DNA from: Micropterix aruncella
Taxonomy: Eukaryota > Arthropoda > Insecta > Lepidoptera > Micropterigidae
Length of the DNA: 64,000 bases
Reading direction: 5' to 3'
Assembly: GCA_944548615.1 (NCBI GenBank)
Contig: OX155952.1
Span: forward strand, 32,248,901-32,312,900
In this document: in pieces, positions 23,636 to 36,670 of the stretch
Layout: each line of letters opens with the position of its first letter
How positions within the stretch are numbered: the stretch's first letter is position 1
Translations under genes and position numbers: made by a program
The notes under the pieces: model-generated
Told to the model about the DNA's origin: nothing
Seen by the model: only the letters and a program-made list of their open reading frames with translations
The model's database searches: none

Positions 23636-23871
23636 CGTATCTCTCTATATGGATATATGCATAGGTAAACCACAAATATTTCATAAAAAACCACAATAAA
23701 AATAATTATAAATACTCTGATGGCCTATATCTGATCGCCTGTCTTTCAGATATTATATTGCTAAAGTTTTCTTATGGAGTTCATGGTATTTTTTTCTGAG
23801 AAACAAAGAGAACTTAAAAAATATAACTCAAAATCAAATTTAAACAAACATCAACTATTTTTGTGTATGGA

Positions 23872-24458
23872 GGGTAGGTGGGGGTAAAGCCCCGCACGGA
23901 GTAAATCCACGCACGTGGGTTTTCGGAGGATTTTTTGTAACTATTTCGATGTCCGCCAGGTGGCTGACCCGTCAACTTCCAGTTCCACACCAATCCCCAA
24001 GAAGTTCGGTCGCACGTGAGCCTAAAAAATGCGGTAAGTCTGTTTTATCGTGTTTTGATGTAATATTTCTTGTCCTTTCAAGGTGAGTTTTTCCAAAACG
24101 GTTTAAGCTATTTTCGCAATTGAACGTACGGTGATGAACTGCATGGTTTAGCTTCACATTCGAGTGTCAAGTTCCTCGATATCATTTGCTTACATAGTTG
24201 GAGATGACACCATGTTGAAAGTGTGATATGGTGAAAGTGCATGGGTTTGCCCCATTTTTTGGGGAAATCCCCTGCATTTTTTCTAAAAACATAATTTTAG
24301 ATTTCCTGCAACTGACAATTGAACTTGCCTGATATTTTCAGGGGTTATAGGTAAGATCCTAATATAAAACTCTAATATAAAACTGAAAGATTATCTATCT
24401 CTAATTCTCCACAATTTCCATAAAACCGGAAATTGCGGGACTTTACCCCCACCTACCC
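23872..24458. mobile_element. MITE with GGGTAGGTGGGGGTAAAG ends
   Basis: A 587-bp element starts GGGTAGGTGGGGGTAAAGCC and ends GGGACTTTACCCCCACCTACCC, inverted repeats of about 25 bp with one mismatch. No frame has a recognisable domain. It ends 14 bp before the next MITE. Confidence 0.8.
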
Positions 24459-24472
24459 TATGTAGATATGCA

Positions 24473-24800
24473 CCGTGAGTTTTTAGTTACCGGCATCCTT
24501 AAATGGGGGTGAATCAGTAGGTAAGAGCAAATAAACAACTTTTATACAAAAAAAACACATAATTAAAAAAAATAACTTTTTTTAAATAGTATAAAAAGCG
24601 TTGAGCACGATGCACCATCTAGCGGTAAATAAAATATCGCTAATATTGTTTACTAGCGGTATTTTGCCTACCGCTACTTATTTTTTTTGAGTAGATAAAA
24701 TCGACAATAAAATGTTTTTACAAAAATGTTTATCAAAAGTTGTTTATTTGCCAGTACCGATTGACCCCCTTCAAAGATGCCAGTAACTAAAAACTCACCC
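24473..24800. mobile_element. MITE with GTGAGTTTTTAGTTAC ends
   Basis: A 328-bp element with inverted arms of about 68 bp: GTGAGTTTTTAGTTACCGGC at the left against GTGAGTTTTTAGTTACTGGC read inwards at the right. Both continue to AAATAAACAACTTTT. TGCA on both sides (24469-24472 and 24801-24804) may be the target duplication. A similar arm occurs at 12905-12990 and within the duplication at 22196-22439. Confidence 0.85.
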
Positions 24801-24907
24801 TGCATATTATTATGCTATATATAACATTAAAGGAATAGAAATGAATGAGTTATTATATATTTTTTCAATGAATAAAAATATGGTCTATAAAAGTACTGGT
24901 GTTCATC

Positions 24908-26363
<1,456 letters not shown>

Positions 26364-27012
26364 TATTATATGTAAAGCCGCCTCTGTAAATGCCATATAT
26401 TTTCGTCAGCATTTTAAATATGCATAACCCGCGTCTCGTCCGTTAGACAAAACAGACAAGAAACCCTCATTAAAAATTTACCCCACATCCTCCGCCTGGA
26501 GGGAGAAACGCTGAAGGAATGCCATCATGGATTAAGAAACAGTGGAAACCGCGCCGTCGATTTCCCTAGTCCGCTTCTCTCGCCCGCCTCTTAATGCCAA
26601 TTAAAAGAAGTAAAAGCAGAAGTTGCTTTCGCGAGTTTTAAATCAACGGCCAACTTTTATGGGCGCTCCGTTTCTCAAGTGTCAACAAAAGTACGGTTGG
26701 TTGCTAAATTATTGCCCACAGCAATGAAACGACTTACTTACCGAACGATCTCCGCAGCCAATGGACTCTCATAAATATAAATTGTCTTCGCCCGCCCGTA
26801 ATAATCATCACTGTCGTTTTCAATAATTACTTCGCGAACTTGTAAATTTTAAATGCGCACTGATTTATCATCATTGGTCGAGATACAAACATTGTTGGTC
26901 AAGGTCTCTTCGAGGATCGACAAGGTACAAATAATGTGCATTCATAAATTCACTATATCAAAAACAGTAATATAAACTTGAACATCCCTTTCCTATGCAA
27001 TCGTCGATTTTA
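26364..27012. other. Unique, moderately GC-rich stretch
   Basis: No repeat match noticed. A strong minus-strand donor-like GTAAGTAAG (26732-26740) follows an open minus frame ending ESPLAAEIVR, but no convincing acceptor lies upstream. It could be host regulatory or exonic DNA. Confidence 0.35.
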
Positions 27013-27382
27013 CACGACTTCCTAACTAAAAGGGAACGTAATGTGTTCATTGTTCATCTATGTATGTTATCCGTTTCTTTATTCCATCATAACTTCTAAG
27101 CGATTGAACAGATTTAGAAGTGGGTGATATTGTTAGAATCGTTTTGTCATCCCAAGTGCCATAGGGTACCTTAACTGTCAAAATATTAGGTAAGCAGTTG
27201 TCTAAATGTCCAAATGTAAATAAATTATCGTGTTTAATGTCAAATGAAATGTCTGATTATGTACATTCCGGACATATGCATGTATCTATATGAGTAAATA
27301 CATAAACCACACGTATTTCATATAAAACAGTAATAAAAAATAATTATAAATACAATACTCACTTTCTGTAACGGCAGTCGTG
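27013..27382. mobile_element. MITE family 'CACGACTGCC', copy C
   Basis: A 370-bp element begins CACGACTTCC and ends GGCAGTCGTG. It is the only uninterrupted copy besides A and serves as reference for the split copy B. Confidence 0.8.
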
Positions 27383-27785
27383 TTTTTTTTATTCTTTTTA
27401 ATATATTTAGTTGTTACACTAGCCATTTTGAACTTTGATTACATCAGCCTGATTTGATTTGATATTATCCTTATTAAAAAATAGTCATTAATTTGTCATT
27501 CTGTCATTTGTTATTGTTAGGTTTTGTCGTTTATTATTGGTAGGTTTATTTGGTTGCTAGTGGTTTCGTGCAGCTTGAGTAGTGTAGGTAAGGGTGTGAG
27601 ATTGGCCCGATGGTTTCATACTCCAGTGACTTGCGGTGAGGCGTCGGCTTCTTACGGGCATGTTGGCGGAGCTAGACTGTAGACTGTGTTTTTTTTAAAT
27701 TTTATTTGTTGAGTAGGGCTTTTCTATGGTCCTTATGAGCCTTGTAACACTGCGACCATTGCTGATCTATTGTGTTCGCCACCTA
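27383..27785 (-). other. Probable 3' untranslated region of the R1-like LINE relic
   Basis: This lies directly after the stop of the LINE frame at 27786. It has no motif of its own, and the left border is unknown. Confidence 0.35.
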
Positions 27786-28430
27786 CTATAGTTCTGCGCT
27801 AAGCCTCGGGTCATTTAAGAACCGCAGCAGACTTTTGGCGCCAGATTGTTTTACCTCCTCAGGTTGGAGGTAATGACCACCCAATTGAGTGTATCTTTTA
27901 CGCATCAGCTGGCCACACTCGCACATGAGGTACTGGGGAGTTTCCTCTGCTCCTTGGCAGAACTTTTTTGTGTCTGAGATTGAGGTTGAACATGTGTTTG
28001 TTCAGGCCACAATGCCCCATGAGCGCCCTCACCAGTATGCGTAGATTGTTCCTATTTAGCGATAAGGCCTCACGGGCCGTCTTACAGTCGTAAGCTTTAA
28101 TTAGCGCTTTGGAATGATTCAACCCTGGCGTGTTGTTCCAGTGGTTGACGGATTGTTCTAAACATATTTGTTTAAGCATTAGGTTTGCATGGCTTTTTGG
28201 TACGCCACAGCAAGGCTCAGGGCCATATAACGTTCCCTTTGCTCCCGTCTTAGCAAGTTCATCGGCTTTTTCATTTCTGAAATAGGTTATCTGGTGGACT
28301 GTGTTGTCACTAAGTCTCTGTGTAATCACCTCACGGCTGAAAGAACGATCTATATCGTTGTAACAGCCTGAGGTGTCGAGTTCGCCTGTTGCAGATGACA
28401 GCTCCTAAGTGCTAGGTTACTTTCGCGTGT
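27786..28430 (-). pseudogene. R1-clade-like LINE, RNase H and C-terminus
   Basis: The minus-strand frame shows FRNEKADELAKTGAKG (the RNase H 'N..AD.LA..GA' end) and later LRILVRALMGHCGLNKHMFN. The latter matches the 'LTGH..L..HL' block before the C-terminal cysteine motif of R1-like ORF2 proteins. Around 27965 the frame shifts. The other frame continues ETPQYLMCECGQLMRKRYTQ and ends SLLRFLNDPRLSAEL with TAG at 27786-27788. The reverse transcriptase and endonuclease are absent. The clade is inferred from the C-terminal architecture. Confidence 0.7.
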
Positions 28431-28654
28431 ATAGTCATGGAAAAGTTTCGCATTTTTATCAAATATTTGGTCTTGTGTGGTTGTTATCCATTACAGTTTT
28501 TGTGTTCTGGCAGGACATTTAACCTAATTGTATACTATCGATAACTGCAAACAATGATGGAATAGCCCGTGATTACTGCTTCTGCTCGACAACGCATTAC
28601 CGCACACCACAGTATTTATAGTCACAAAGTTGCAGGAGTTGCAGGTGGACATTG

Positions 28655-29080
28655 ATCGCCCAATGCCAATTATTTATTTAAAATACATTATTTGCAGTGA
28701 AGATCCATAAAAATTCAAGCAACATATTGCAGTATTTCCCCTTCATATATTGCTGACAACCTTGAGCAATCTTAAGAATATATGGTTTGTACCCAAACAG
28801 CGTATGTACAGTTTTAGGTATTCTGCGATGGTTTTCGTTTAAACAGTTATTAAAAATATAATGCTTTGATGGTCAGGTGCCTCAGGGGATATCAGGTAAT
28901 TAGCCATATTTTATAAGATATAACTCAGATGCGGCTCATAATTGAGTTAATTCGTGATAGTAATAAACGTTATGTATACAGAGGTCTTATCTCCATTATT
29001 ATATCATTTACACCTATTGGAAACGTGTGCCCAAAGTGCCCATTCTCTTTTGATTATGAAATTGAATTTGATTATGTGAT
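28655..29080. repeat. Unknown repeat, copy 1 (shorter)
   Basis: This matches 39418-39905 in order: AATGCCAATTATTTATTTAA, TTCAAGCAACATAT, GCTGACAACC, GGTTTTCGTT, GATATAACTCA, TTTACA.CTATTGGAAA and AAA.TGCCCATT. It lacks about 100 bp present in the other copy after GAAGATCCATAAAA. No ends or class identified. Confidence 0.7.
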
Positions 29081-29999
29081 ATCTCGTACGTATGTATCTG
29101 CAATAATAGTTTGAATTAACTGTACTTACATCAATGGCATAGTATGGTCTGGGTGCCCATCAAAGTTAAGATATAATATCTTATCTTATGTATTTATTAT
29201 TCGTAAACATGTGACGCGTTACTTAAACCAAAGGGAACAATGTTGTATAGAAAAGGAATACTTTTAGATTCTCAATAATAAAGTTGATTCATTCAGAAAA
29301 GAAGTAGTTTTCTTCCGCGATTACCACACACGCGTATACACGTCAAATTTGATCGTAAACATCGCCGCAACAAATGCCCTCTACTAATCTAATGGAGGCA
29401 AAGCCGTATTTTATTATACAACAATGTGCGATGCGTTTGACTTATAGGACACCTCTATAAACTATGCTCAGTCTGCCAACCTGCTCCACGCTCTGTTATT
29501 ATTGTGACTTGAGGTCGCAGATATACGGCGAGACTCCGTGGGAAGGACTAGCTTTGAGAAATCGCTTACGATGCGGTGCTCCTACACATTCATTATCGGG
29601 AATTGCATACGCAGTATTGATTCAAATGAATAACACTCTGTGGAGCATCTCAAATTTTCTGAGATAAAGATCGTCAATCTGAGTGTAGATATGTAGATTT
29701 CTGTGTAAACAATCAATTAATTTATGACAAGTAAACAATTATTAAATTGGCACACGTGGTTGTTCTAAACTTATAAGCAAGCACACAAGTAAAAAATCAT
29801 TAAATTAGGACACTTGTATGTTCTGAATACTACACGAGATATACAGGTATAATACCATACAACAGATATACCGTACAAGAAAAAAACTAATAAGTACTTA
29901 TTCCAAAAACAAGAGCAAATGCATTCGACACTATTGATTTCACCTCAAATGACCAGAGAAATTTCTGTCATTACAAACAAAGAACCTATATATATTATC
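29081..29999. other. Gene-free stretch with a 58-bp tandem duplication
   Basis: Two diverged units (29727-29784 and 29785-29838) share ACAAGTAAA.AAT.ATTAAATT and TGTTCT. Nothing else recognised. Confidence 0.5.
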
Positions 30000-30310
30000 A
30001 TTATATTTTTCTTTCTCGGCACTAGGGACAGTACTATGAATGCGCTTAAAAAAATCGAAATGAAGACGGAATTACCTATTTTGACATCCCCTAAGACGAT
30101 TAAGACTATATCCAGACTGAAGTCTGTCTGTGAGTCTGTGTGTCTGTGTGTCTGTGTCTCTCTCTGTGTGTGTGTGTGTGTGTGTGTGTGTATTCCTCTA
30201 CGATAGCGGCTAAACGCTTCCTCCGATTGAGCTAAAATTTTGCATCCAGGCATCATTTTAGAAATTCATTGTATTTTTTTCTTATTTATTCCGGAAATTT
30301 TCAGTGTGGC
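30000..30310 (+). repeat. GT-array interspersed repeat, copy 2
   Basis: It has the same order of blocks as 9190-9837: CTATGAATGCGC, GAAGACGGAATTAC, AGTCTGTCTGTGAGTCTG, (GT)n at about 30164-30191, CACGATAGCGGCTAAACGCT-like, CATCATTTTA. It is shorter at the 3' side. Confidence 0.65.
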
Positions 30311-31339
30311 CCTTCTGGGTCATACGTGGAGAAATTTCGCTAAAAGGAGCCAAAATGGCTTTATGATTTTTATATTGCGTTATTTAAAATTATATTTTCT
30401 TGTGTTGCTTTATAAGTTGATATAAGTTGATGATAAAATTCATCTCAATTTAAACAATCACATTTTGCTGAATTATAATGAAAATGTGTTCATCCTAAAA
30501 GGGTCTCTTTTATTTAAAACTATTTACGATCTCGTTTATTAAAAAAAAACTATTTTAGACTTATTGCCTTTGAGATTAAATACATCGATTACGTTTGTCG
30601 ACGAAGATTCTAAATATGATTCCAGCAAAAGATTTTAACCTTTTTCACTGATTATTTGACGTATTCTCATAGTTAAGGGAATGGGGCTTTAATCAGAATG
30701 TTATGTGATTCGTAATATTATTGTGATCATTTATTGTTATCCTACGACGTGGAGTTCGCTAACACGTGGAGAACGCTAACAAACATAATTTTATAAACAT
30801 CTCTCAAACGTGACAAAATCACCACTTTCAAAAAAAAACTAAATAACTAACATTGACCAATATAGCAACGCAACAAAATTATTCGAAAGTTACTATGACT
30901 TGATTATAACCTGCCAGTGTATCTAAACACGAATAACCCAGAAGCAGAATCGAGAACCCTCTAGAGGCAGTTCGAACATATCTGTACAAATATACGAAAG
31001 AGTTATTCGGTCAGATGCTACGTGACTGCGAAACTACTACGCAAAGCGACATATTTTCATGTTACTTCGAGAGTAAATACATCGCGAAAAATATTGTGGT
31101 TAATGATGGATCAAGACGAACCACTTTGCTGAGAAAATATATTAATCGAATATTTATCACGTATAAACGAGATAAATATTCGACAGATTTTAATCGATAG
31201 TAACCGATATTTTTATTATACCTATATAGGTAGGTCCACTTTACGGTTAGTGTAAGATGGAATGTGAAGTTGAGTACAAAAATAATGGCAATATGTTCCA
31301 CTAGGTTTTGATTTCTTCATTAATTTTACTCTCCCGGCC
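30311..31339. other. Gene-free stretch
   Basis: A 17-bp tandem pair (ACGTGGAG..CGCTAAC) lies at about 30745-30780; nothing else recognised. Confidence 0.45.
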
Positions 31340-31962
31340 CACCAACTGACGAGGAGGGAAAGTATTGTGAACGCGCATTATTTTTTCTTCGATATGACGG
31401 AAATATCCTTCTTGAGCCCAATGAGGCGATTAAGACCATTTCTAGTTTGGAGTCTTCCTTTATGTGTGGGGCTGTCTCTCTGTCTATCTGTGTGTATTTC
31501 TCCACGATAGCGCCCAAACGCATAATCCGATTGAGCTGACATTTGGCATGCAGGCATCATTTGGTCATGGCAAGAGTTGAAAAGGTTGAAATCGGTCCAC
31601 CAGTGGAGGGAGTGCACTAGTCATATTTCAATATCGAAATATTGAACTTAGAGATACACAGATGTTAAAATTTGATACACAGATGCCTTGTTTGGCCGAA
31701 ACAACATTTTGGTTGGAATAATATTTAGATTCCGCCATACATTTTATTTATTATTTACGCCATCTGTTGGTGTTTGGGCCAACCCCCCCTTAACTGAGAA
31801 ACGAACCGCGCCTCCCGAGGCGTCGCAACGGAACTCAACCGGGTTCGTCCGCCGGCTGAGAGAGGGCTCTCATCAATTTTGTTTAATAAATTAATATTCA
31901 GATGAAATCAGTCCTTGGCTAGTTGACGGGAAATTCTTGGGTTGCACAACCGTTTTTTTTAA
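31340..31962 (+). repeat. GT-array interspersed repeat, copy 3
   Basis: Blocks AGTATTGTGAACGCGC, ATATGACGGAAATATCC, CACGATAGCGCCCAAACGC, GGCATCATTTGGTCATGGCA and GAAATCGGTCCACCAG match copy 1, and both end in AACCGTTTTTTTTAAA. The GT tract is nearly absent here. 31790-31880 is GC-rich and has no counterpart in copy 2. Confidence 0.65.
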
Positions 31963-32740
31963 ATAAAAATGATATTATTTTTAATAATTATTTCGAAATA
32001 TTATTGTTTGATAAAAAAATTGGTTTTATATAATGTGAGGTTCTGCCATTTCTCAATTTATTATAATCTTAATTATTTTTTGATTAGGTGTAATACTTGG
32101 ATAATCTAGGGCAAATCCACGAAATTCACCAAACGAAGAAAAGAGAGATAATGAAATAAATGTACAGAAATAGCAAATTTTCCACCTTACACTTTCTGTC
32201 TGTAGTCTAATGATTTTATACTAATCTATGAAGTTTTACGAAAATGGACGACCTATCTATGCCATCGGTTTCTAACGTTGGGCCTCCTTTACAGTTTCTC
32301 TAGACTCGAGCATTGCGTCAAATAAATATTGAAGACGATATGCATCCTTGTCCCACGCTTTTTTTCTCAAACATCTTCGTTTGCCAAACAAATTCAAGTA
32401 GGCAGATTTGAAACGGAAGTGAGACATACCGTACCGTGACCGTGGGTAGATGTGACTATACCTGATTTGAAAGACAAGCAGGGTCATATTGATTTAGACC
32501 AGTCATGCTACAAAAATGGGCAGTATCTTTGAGTTTACAAATTAATGGCATCAAACACGCGTCATATTATGGCTATGCATTTTAGCTGATTTTCTTGCAT
32601 GAGATTTTGCTGCGTCTTTTCGTGACGTTTCATGATAATTAGGTATTATTTTTAATTTAATACTACGTATGGAATTAAAAACAAAATATTTGCAATATAT
32701 TCAGTAATCAATATGTAATTTAAAACTAAAAATAGGTTTA
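31963..32740. other. Gene-free stretch
   Basis: Nothing recognised. Confidence 0.45.
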
Positions 32741-33299
32741 TTTGTTTAAATCAGTACAGAGAGAAGCTTTACTCGCTATCGATCCGGGAGAAAAGAGACA
32801 TGAGAGTTCTTTGTATGCTTTTCAAGATCTTAGATGGAGTCGCTTCCAATTATCTTACTGGCAGATTTACTTCACTATCGGCTCATGGACGCCCGCTGAG
32901 ATCAAAGATAACCTGCTACTCTCTATCCCTAGTCACAGCACTGACTTCTACTCATTCTCTTTCACCGTGCATGAAGCCCGTTTTTGGAACGATTTGCCAA
33001 AAAATGACAGAAACGCGCCAAGCATAATAAGACCCCAGACCGCAATAAGAACCCAGCAAACAATCTGCACGCGGCAATCCCGAACTATACATTTTGACGT
33101 CCCTCGAATGCAGACCACTTTTGGGCAGAGGCATTTTGTGTACATAGCCCCAGGATCTTTAATATGCTAGATGAAGATTTAAAAATGTATGTGCCGAAGT
33201 CTTCTTCTTCTTTTAAAGCCAAAATTGACTCCTGGCTAAAATATGACGCCCGGCAAAATATCCACAAATTAATATACCGAGACAATTATTATCCCTGAC
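32741..33299 (+). pseudogene. CR1/jockey-group LINE ORF2, C-terminal pieces
   Basis: Plus-strand pieces in alternating frames: LCMLFKILDGVASNYLTGRF, then SFSFTVHEARFWNDLPKN (the 'F....RLWN.LP' block), then TTFGQRHFVYIAP, FNMLDEDLKMY and SSFKAKIDSWL ending in TGA at about 33296. This is the usual end of ORF2 in CR1/L2/jockey-type LINEs, downstream of the reverse transcriptase. At least two frameshifts break it. Because both 'WNDLP' and a second 'GQRHF...P' block occur, two LINE ends may be fused here. Confidence 0.65.
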
Positions 33300-33775
33300 A
33301 TTTCTTATTATTATTAATATTTTCTTTGACTTTTTTTATTTTTATTTATTACTATTACTTATTCATAAATTTTGGTGACTATTGTTTGATATCATTTGAT
33401 ATTTTATTTTATTTTTATTTTATTAACACGATCATTTTTTTTTGTGTTTTATTTCCTATTGTGATCATTAGTTAGTGATTATTAGTTATAATTTGTAATG
33501 GTGACGGGAATATATATATTTCTTTTCCTTTTTATTTTTTTTTATTCATTGCCGAATATATGTGATATAAAAGCTAGAGAGCTAGCTGCCCTGGAACAAG
33601 TCCTGGCACTTAGTTGGGCAGCAGCAGTACTTAAATGCTAATGCTCATATCGGCCGTGTTTAATTTAAATTTTAATTTTAATTATATATATTTTTTTTAT
33701 TGATATGATTATTAGTGATACTTGTGCACTTGTAAATGAATTGTTAAATTAAATAAATAAATAAATAATAACTTT
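33300..33775 (+). repeat. 3' untranslated region of the LINE relic, (AAAT)n end
   Basis: T-rich sequence ends in AATTAAATAAATAAATAAAT (33746-33768), a short-period LINE terminus. It directly continues the coding relic. Confidence 0.5.
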
Positions 33776-34115
33776 TAAAAACAGACTAAGAGAATATTTG
33801 AAATTTTCCACATAAATTCTCTTTCCCTTCCCATACTCCTCCTTTTAAACTTAGCTTCCTTATAGGTGTTAGATTATTTTGTTGCCCAGTCTGTGGTATA
33901 CATTCTGTGCCCACAAAGAGTTAAAGATATATTTCTTTTTAAACTTTTCTTTGTATTTGTCTATATATAGGTATTTTTTGTATATATATGTTAATTTATG
34001 TTAACCACTCGCAAATAATGTTGTTACAATAGTATAGGTTAGCTCTAAAATATTGCCTTCAGTCATAAGCTCGCCTTTTCCTACGAATAAAGCGTTTTAT
34101 TATTATTATTATCTA
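33776..34115 (+). repeat. LINE-like tail with (TTA)n end
   Basis: ATAAGCTCGCCTTTTCC, then AATAAAGCGTTT and (TTA)n at about 34098-34113. The first block also occurs near 17191. Confidence 0.45.
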
Positions 34116-34418
34116 TTGATTGTTTTACTATGAAAGGTTCGCTGTAATTTTGAATATCTCACACAACAGTTCCTTTAATAGAACATTGAATATTTTTCTT
34201 AATTATGTAGGTAATACATACAATAAGGCATACTTTGATGTCATTCTTTGATGCAATTTAATATCCCATAACTGTTCGTCACGCAAAATATATTTTATAA
34301 TATATTTCCTATAAAGTATTATGACTGTAGAAATAACGTTCATGATTTATTTCACATACACCTGAATTAAAAAAAACTGTAGGGGCGAGTGGACAAGTAA
34401 CAGCGGGTAAGTAACATT
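34116..34418. other. AT-rich gene-free stretch
   Basis: Nothing recognised. Confidence 0.5.
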
Positions 34419-34422
34419 TTAA

Positions 34423-34661
34423 CCCCTTGACCTACCATTTAAGATGCGACAGCATTGTCTCAAAACGTAAAAAAACTGCCGAGCTTTCAGGCCATTTCAC
34501 GAATCAGCAAATCTATCTTACATTTGGCCCGGTTGTCGTACCACGTGCCAGGCCCGTAATACAGTTTAGGCTCGACTGCTGTACCACGGGCCAGGCGCGT
34601 GACAAACAGTTTTGGCGCAAAAACCTGATCACGAGCCTTACACGTATTGTAGGCGGAAGGG
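34423..34661. mobile_element. piggyBac-like MITE, different family
   Basis: A 239-bp element lies between TTAA at 34419-34422 and 34662-34665. The left end is CCCCTTGACCTACCATTTAAG; the right end read inwards is CCCTTCCGCCTACAATACG. Two internal units share TGTACCACG.GCCAGGC.CGT or similar (about 34536 and 34579). There is no coding capacity. Confidence 0.75.
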
Positions 34662-34724
34662 TTAAAAAGGTGGATAATTTAAAAAAAACCTATTTTACAT
34701 ATATAATCTACCTATAATTTGTTA

Positions 34725-34850
34725 CCCAGGGTAGACTCTGGACAACGGCGGTTGCAACATCGCAAAAATATCGGGTGCTGCACAATTCACGCGGTAAATT
34801 TGTTCTGAAGCTTTTTTATTAAACACTCTTTACTATAATTAATGAAGTCT
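34725..34850 (+). repeat. Penelope-like tail, copy 3
   Basis: Plus orientation: CAGGGTAGACTCTGGACAAC, GGCGGTTGCAACATCGC, ATCGGGTGCTGCACAATTCA and CGCGGTAAATTTGTTC match the tail at 760-899. Confidence 0.65.
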
Positions 34851-36480
34851 CAAGTATAATAAACCAGTTAACATCCGACAGGAATATTTAAATAGTGATG
34901 TCATTAAAAAGTGACATATTTCATTGAAACATTAATAATACTACTCGATCCCATCGAGTAACATCGATATTTTTATGCGAGCGACCGGTCATCACTCTAA
35001 TTGACTTTCGTTCTGGCGTGTCATACACAAGCGTTCTTTGATAATTCAGTATCAAGTCGTTCGACTGAACATTTAATCTAGTTAATGGCTGAACACACTC
35101 TAACTAATGAACATTTCTCATTAAGTCTACGGTCCATCAAAAATAAATGAAATTTTATACCCTGACAATTTCTTGATATTTATCGGCGGCGGCGCACGCA
35201 CTGAAACTGAATTAAATCTTAGATTGTCATCACGCAGCCGAAAAATCATTTAAGGGGCTAAGTGTTTTTTTGAGTTTACTCCTTAAGAATTGATTTCATT
35301 TAAAGCCCCCGGTATGTGAGTGTAGTGGATAGTAGAATCAACTGTTAACAAAAAGCGTTACGTTTAATATCAGTAAAGTTCGAAAATTGTGCTACAAAAT
35401 TCACGCGTTTAAATCGTTTTTAAACCTTTTTATACCGTCAAACAACCGCGATAAACTTCGATCTCATATAAAGAGTGTTATTATATCAATTCGAAATTAA
35501 ATGATTATTTCGGTGGTATATAGAAAAGCAAAGCGAAGGTGGAAAAAACGAGATTTAGTCTAAAAAGTATATTATGTCAAATTTCTAAATCGGTTTATTA
35601 TTTAGACTCTACGCTGGAAAAAAAACAAAGACTGAGCTACTTGAATAACGATCTTCTTGGCTAAATAACTGTCAAATAAAGAGACGACTCCAACCAGATG
35701 GGTCACCATGATCGATAATGTATAGGGAATAATATTGTATGATTATTTCGGGCAGGTAAAACGTCGCTGCCGACTTTACAAATCTGGCAGTATTATACAC
35801 ACTGCATTTCCGCCCTAAACTAACTGCCTTCACGTAGCATTATAGCACCATTGCCATGACTCAATATTGCCATGTAATCAGAATGCTGCGATTTATACAA
35901 ATAGGTATGTAGTACCAGTACTATAATACCCTGTCACCGTGCAAACCGTAAAATATTCTCTTCATTACCACCAGTCCTTCTAGGAGCATTCACCTTCATT
36001 GATCCAACTAGCCAACTAAGATGACCAACTTTGAGCAATTTCATCAGCGGCATACTACATATATTGTTTGCGGTCAATCGATCGACATTACGCTATAAAT
36101 AGATGAGCGCGACATCTATTAAAGCGTGACACGACTCCACTCTTACACAAATCGTAATCTTTTTGTTAGTATGAATAAGCTGACTGCCAGTTGTGTTTTG
36201 TAGCGCGAGAAACTAATAGTTGCATTTCATGGTATTTTAAATACACATAATACAACTTTACTTCTGGATCACTGGCAAACGACCAATATGTATTTCACCT
36301 TTCAGAGAGGCCATTAATAATGGTACTTCAACGTGAGAAAGTTTTGAGTATCAGTGCAATGGTATAACCGTTTTATCATTGTTAAGAATTATGTTATGCC
36401 ATGTAAAATTTCACTATACGTGTCTTCCCGAAATAATCGAGGCGTAACATACAGAGTTAAGTTTGTAATACATTATTTAT
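34851..36480. other. Gene-free stretch with a further Penelope tail piece
   Basis: 35365-35475 (AAATTCACGCGTTTAAATCG, CAAACAACCGCGATAAACTT) is another short Penelope-tail copy in plus orientation. 35170-35270 is CpG-richer. No gene seen. Confidence 0.45.
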
Positions 36481-36670
36481 TTATTTATTTTTATATATTT
36501 AAATTAAAGCTCTACTTATGCATATTACTGCAGTATTACAAATTCGTTCTTGGACCAGTAGCAAAAAGGAAAGCACACTGCAGCATATTGATCACTGCGT
36601 AAACGCCACCTAACTAGGCCTAGGTCTGTACTAAGGCAACCGTACCAGAAAGTTGTTTTACCTGTGCATA
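36481..36670 (-). mobile_element. LINE 3'-tail fragment with (ATTT)n end
   Basis: Minus orientation: TTAGTACAGACCTAGGCCTA then GTTAGGTGGCGTTT, ending in (AAAT)n (plus-strand 36474-36492). It carries the same tail motif as the fragments at 15360-15620 and 46617-49264. Confidence 0.6.
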
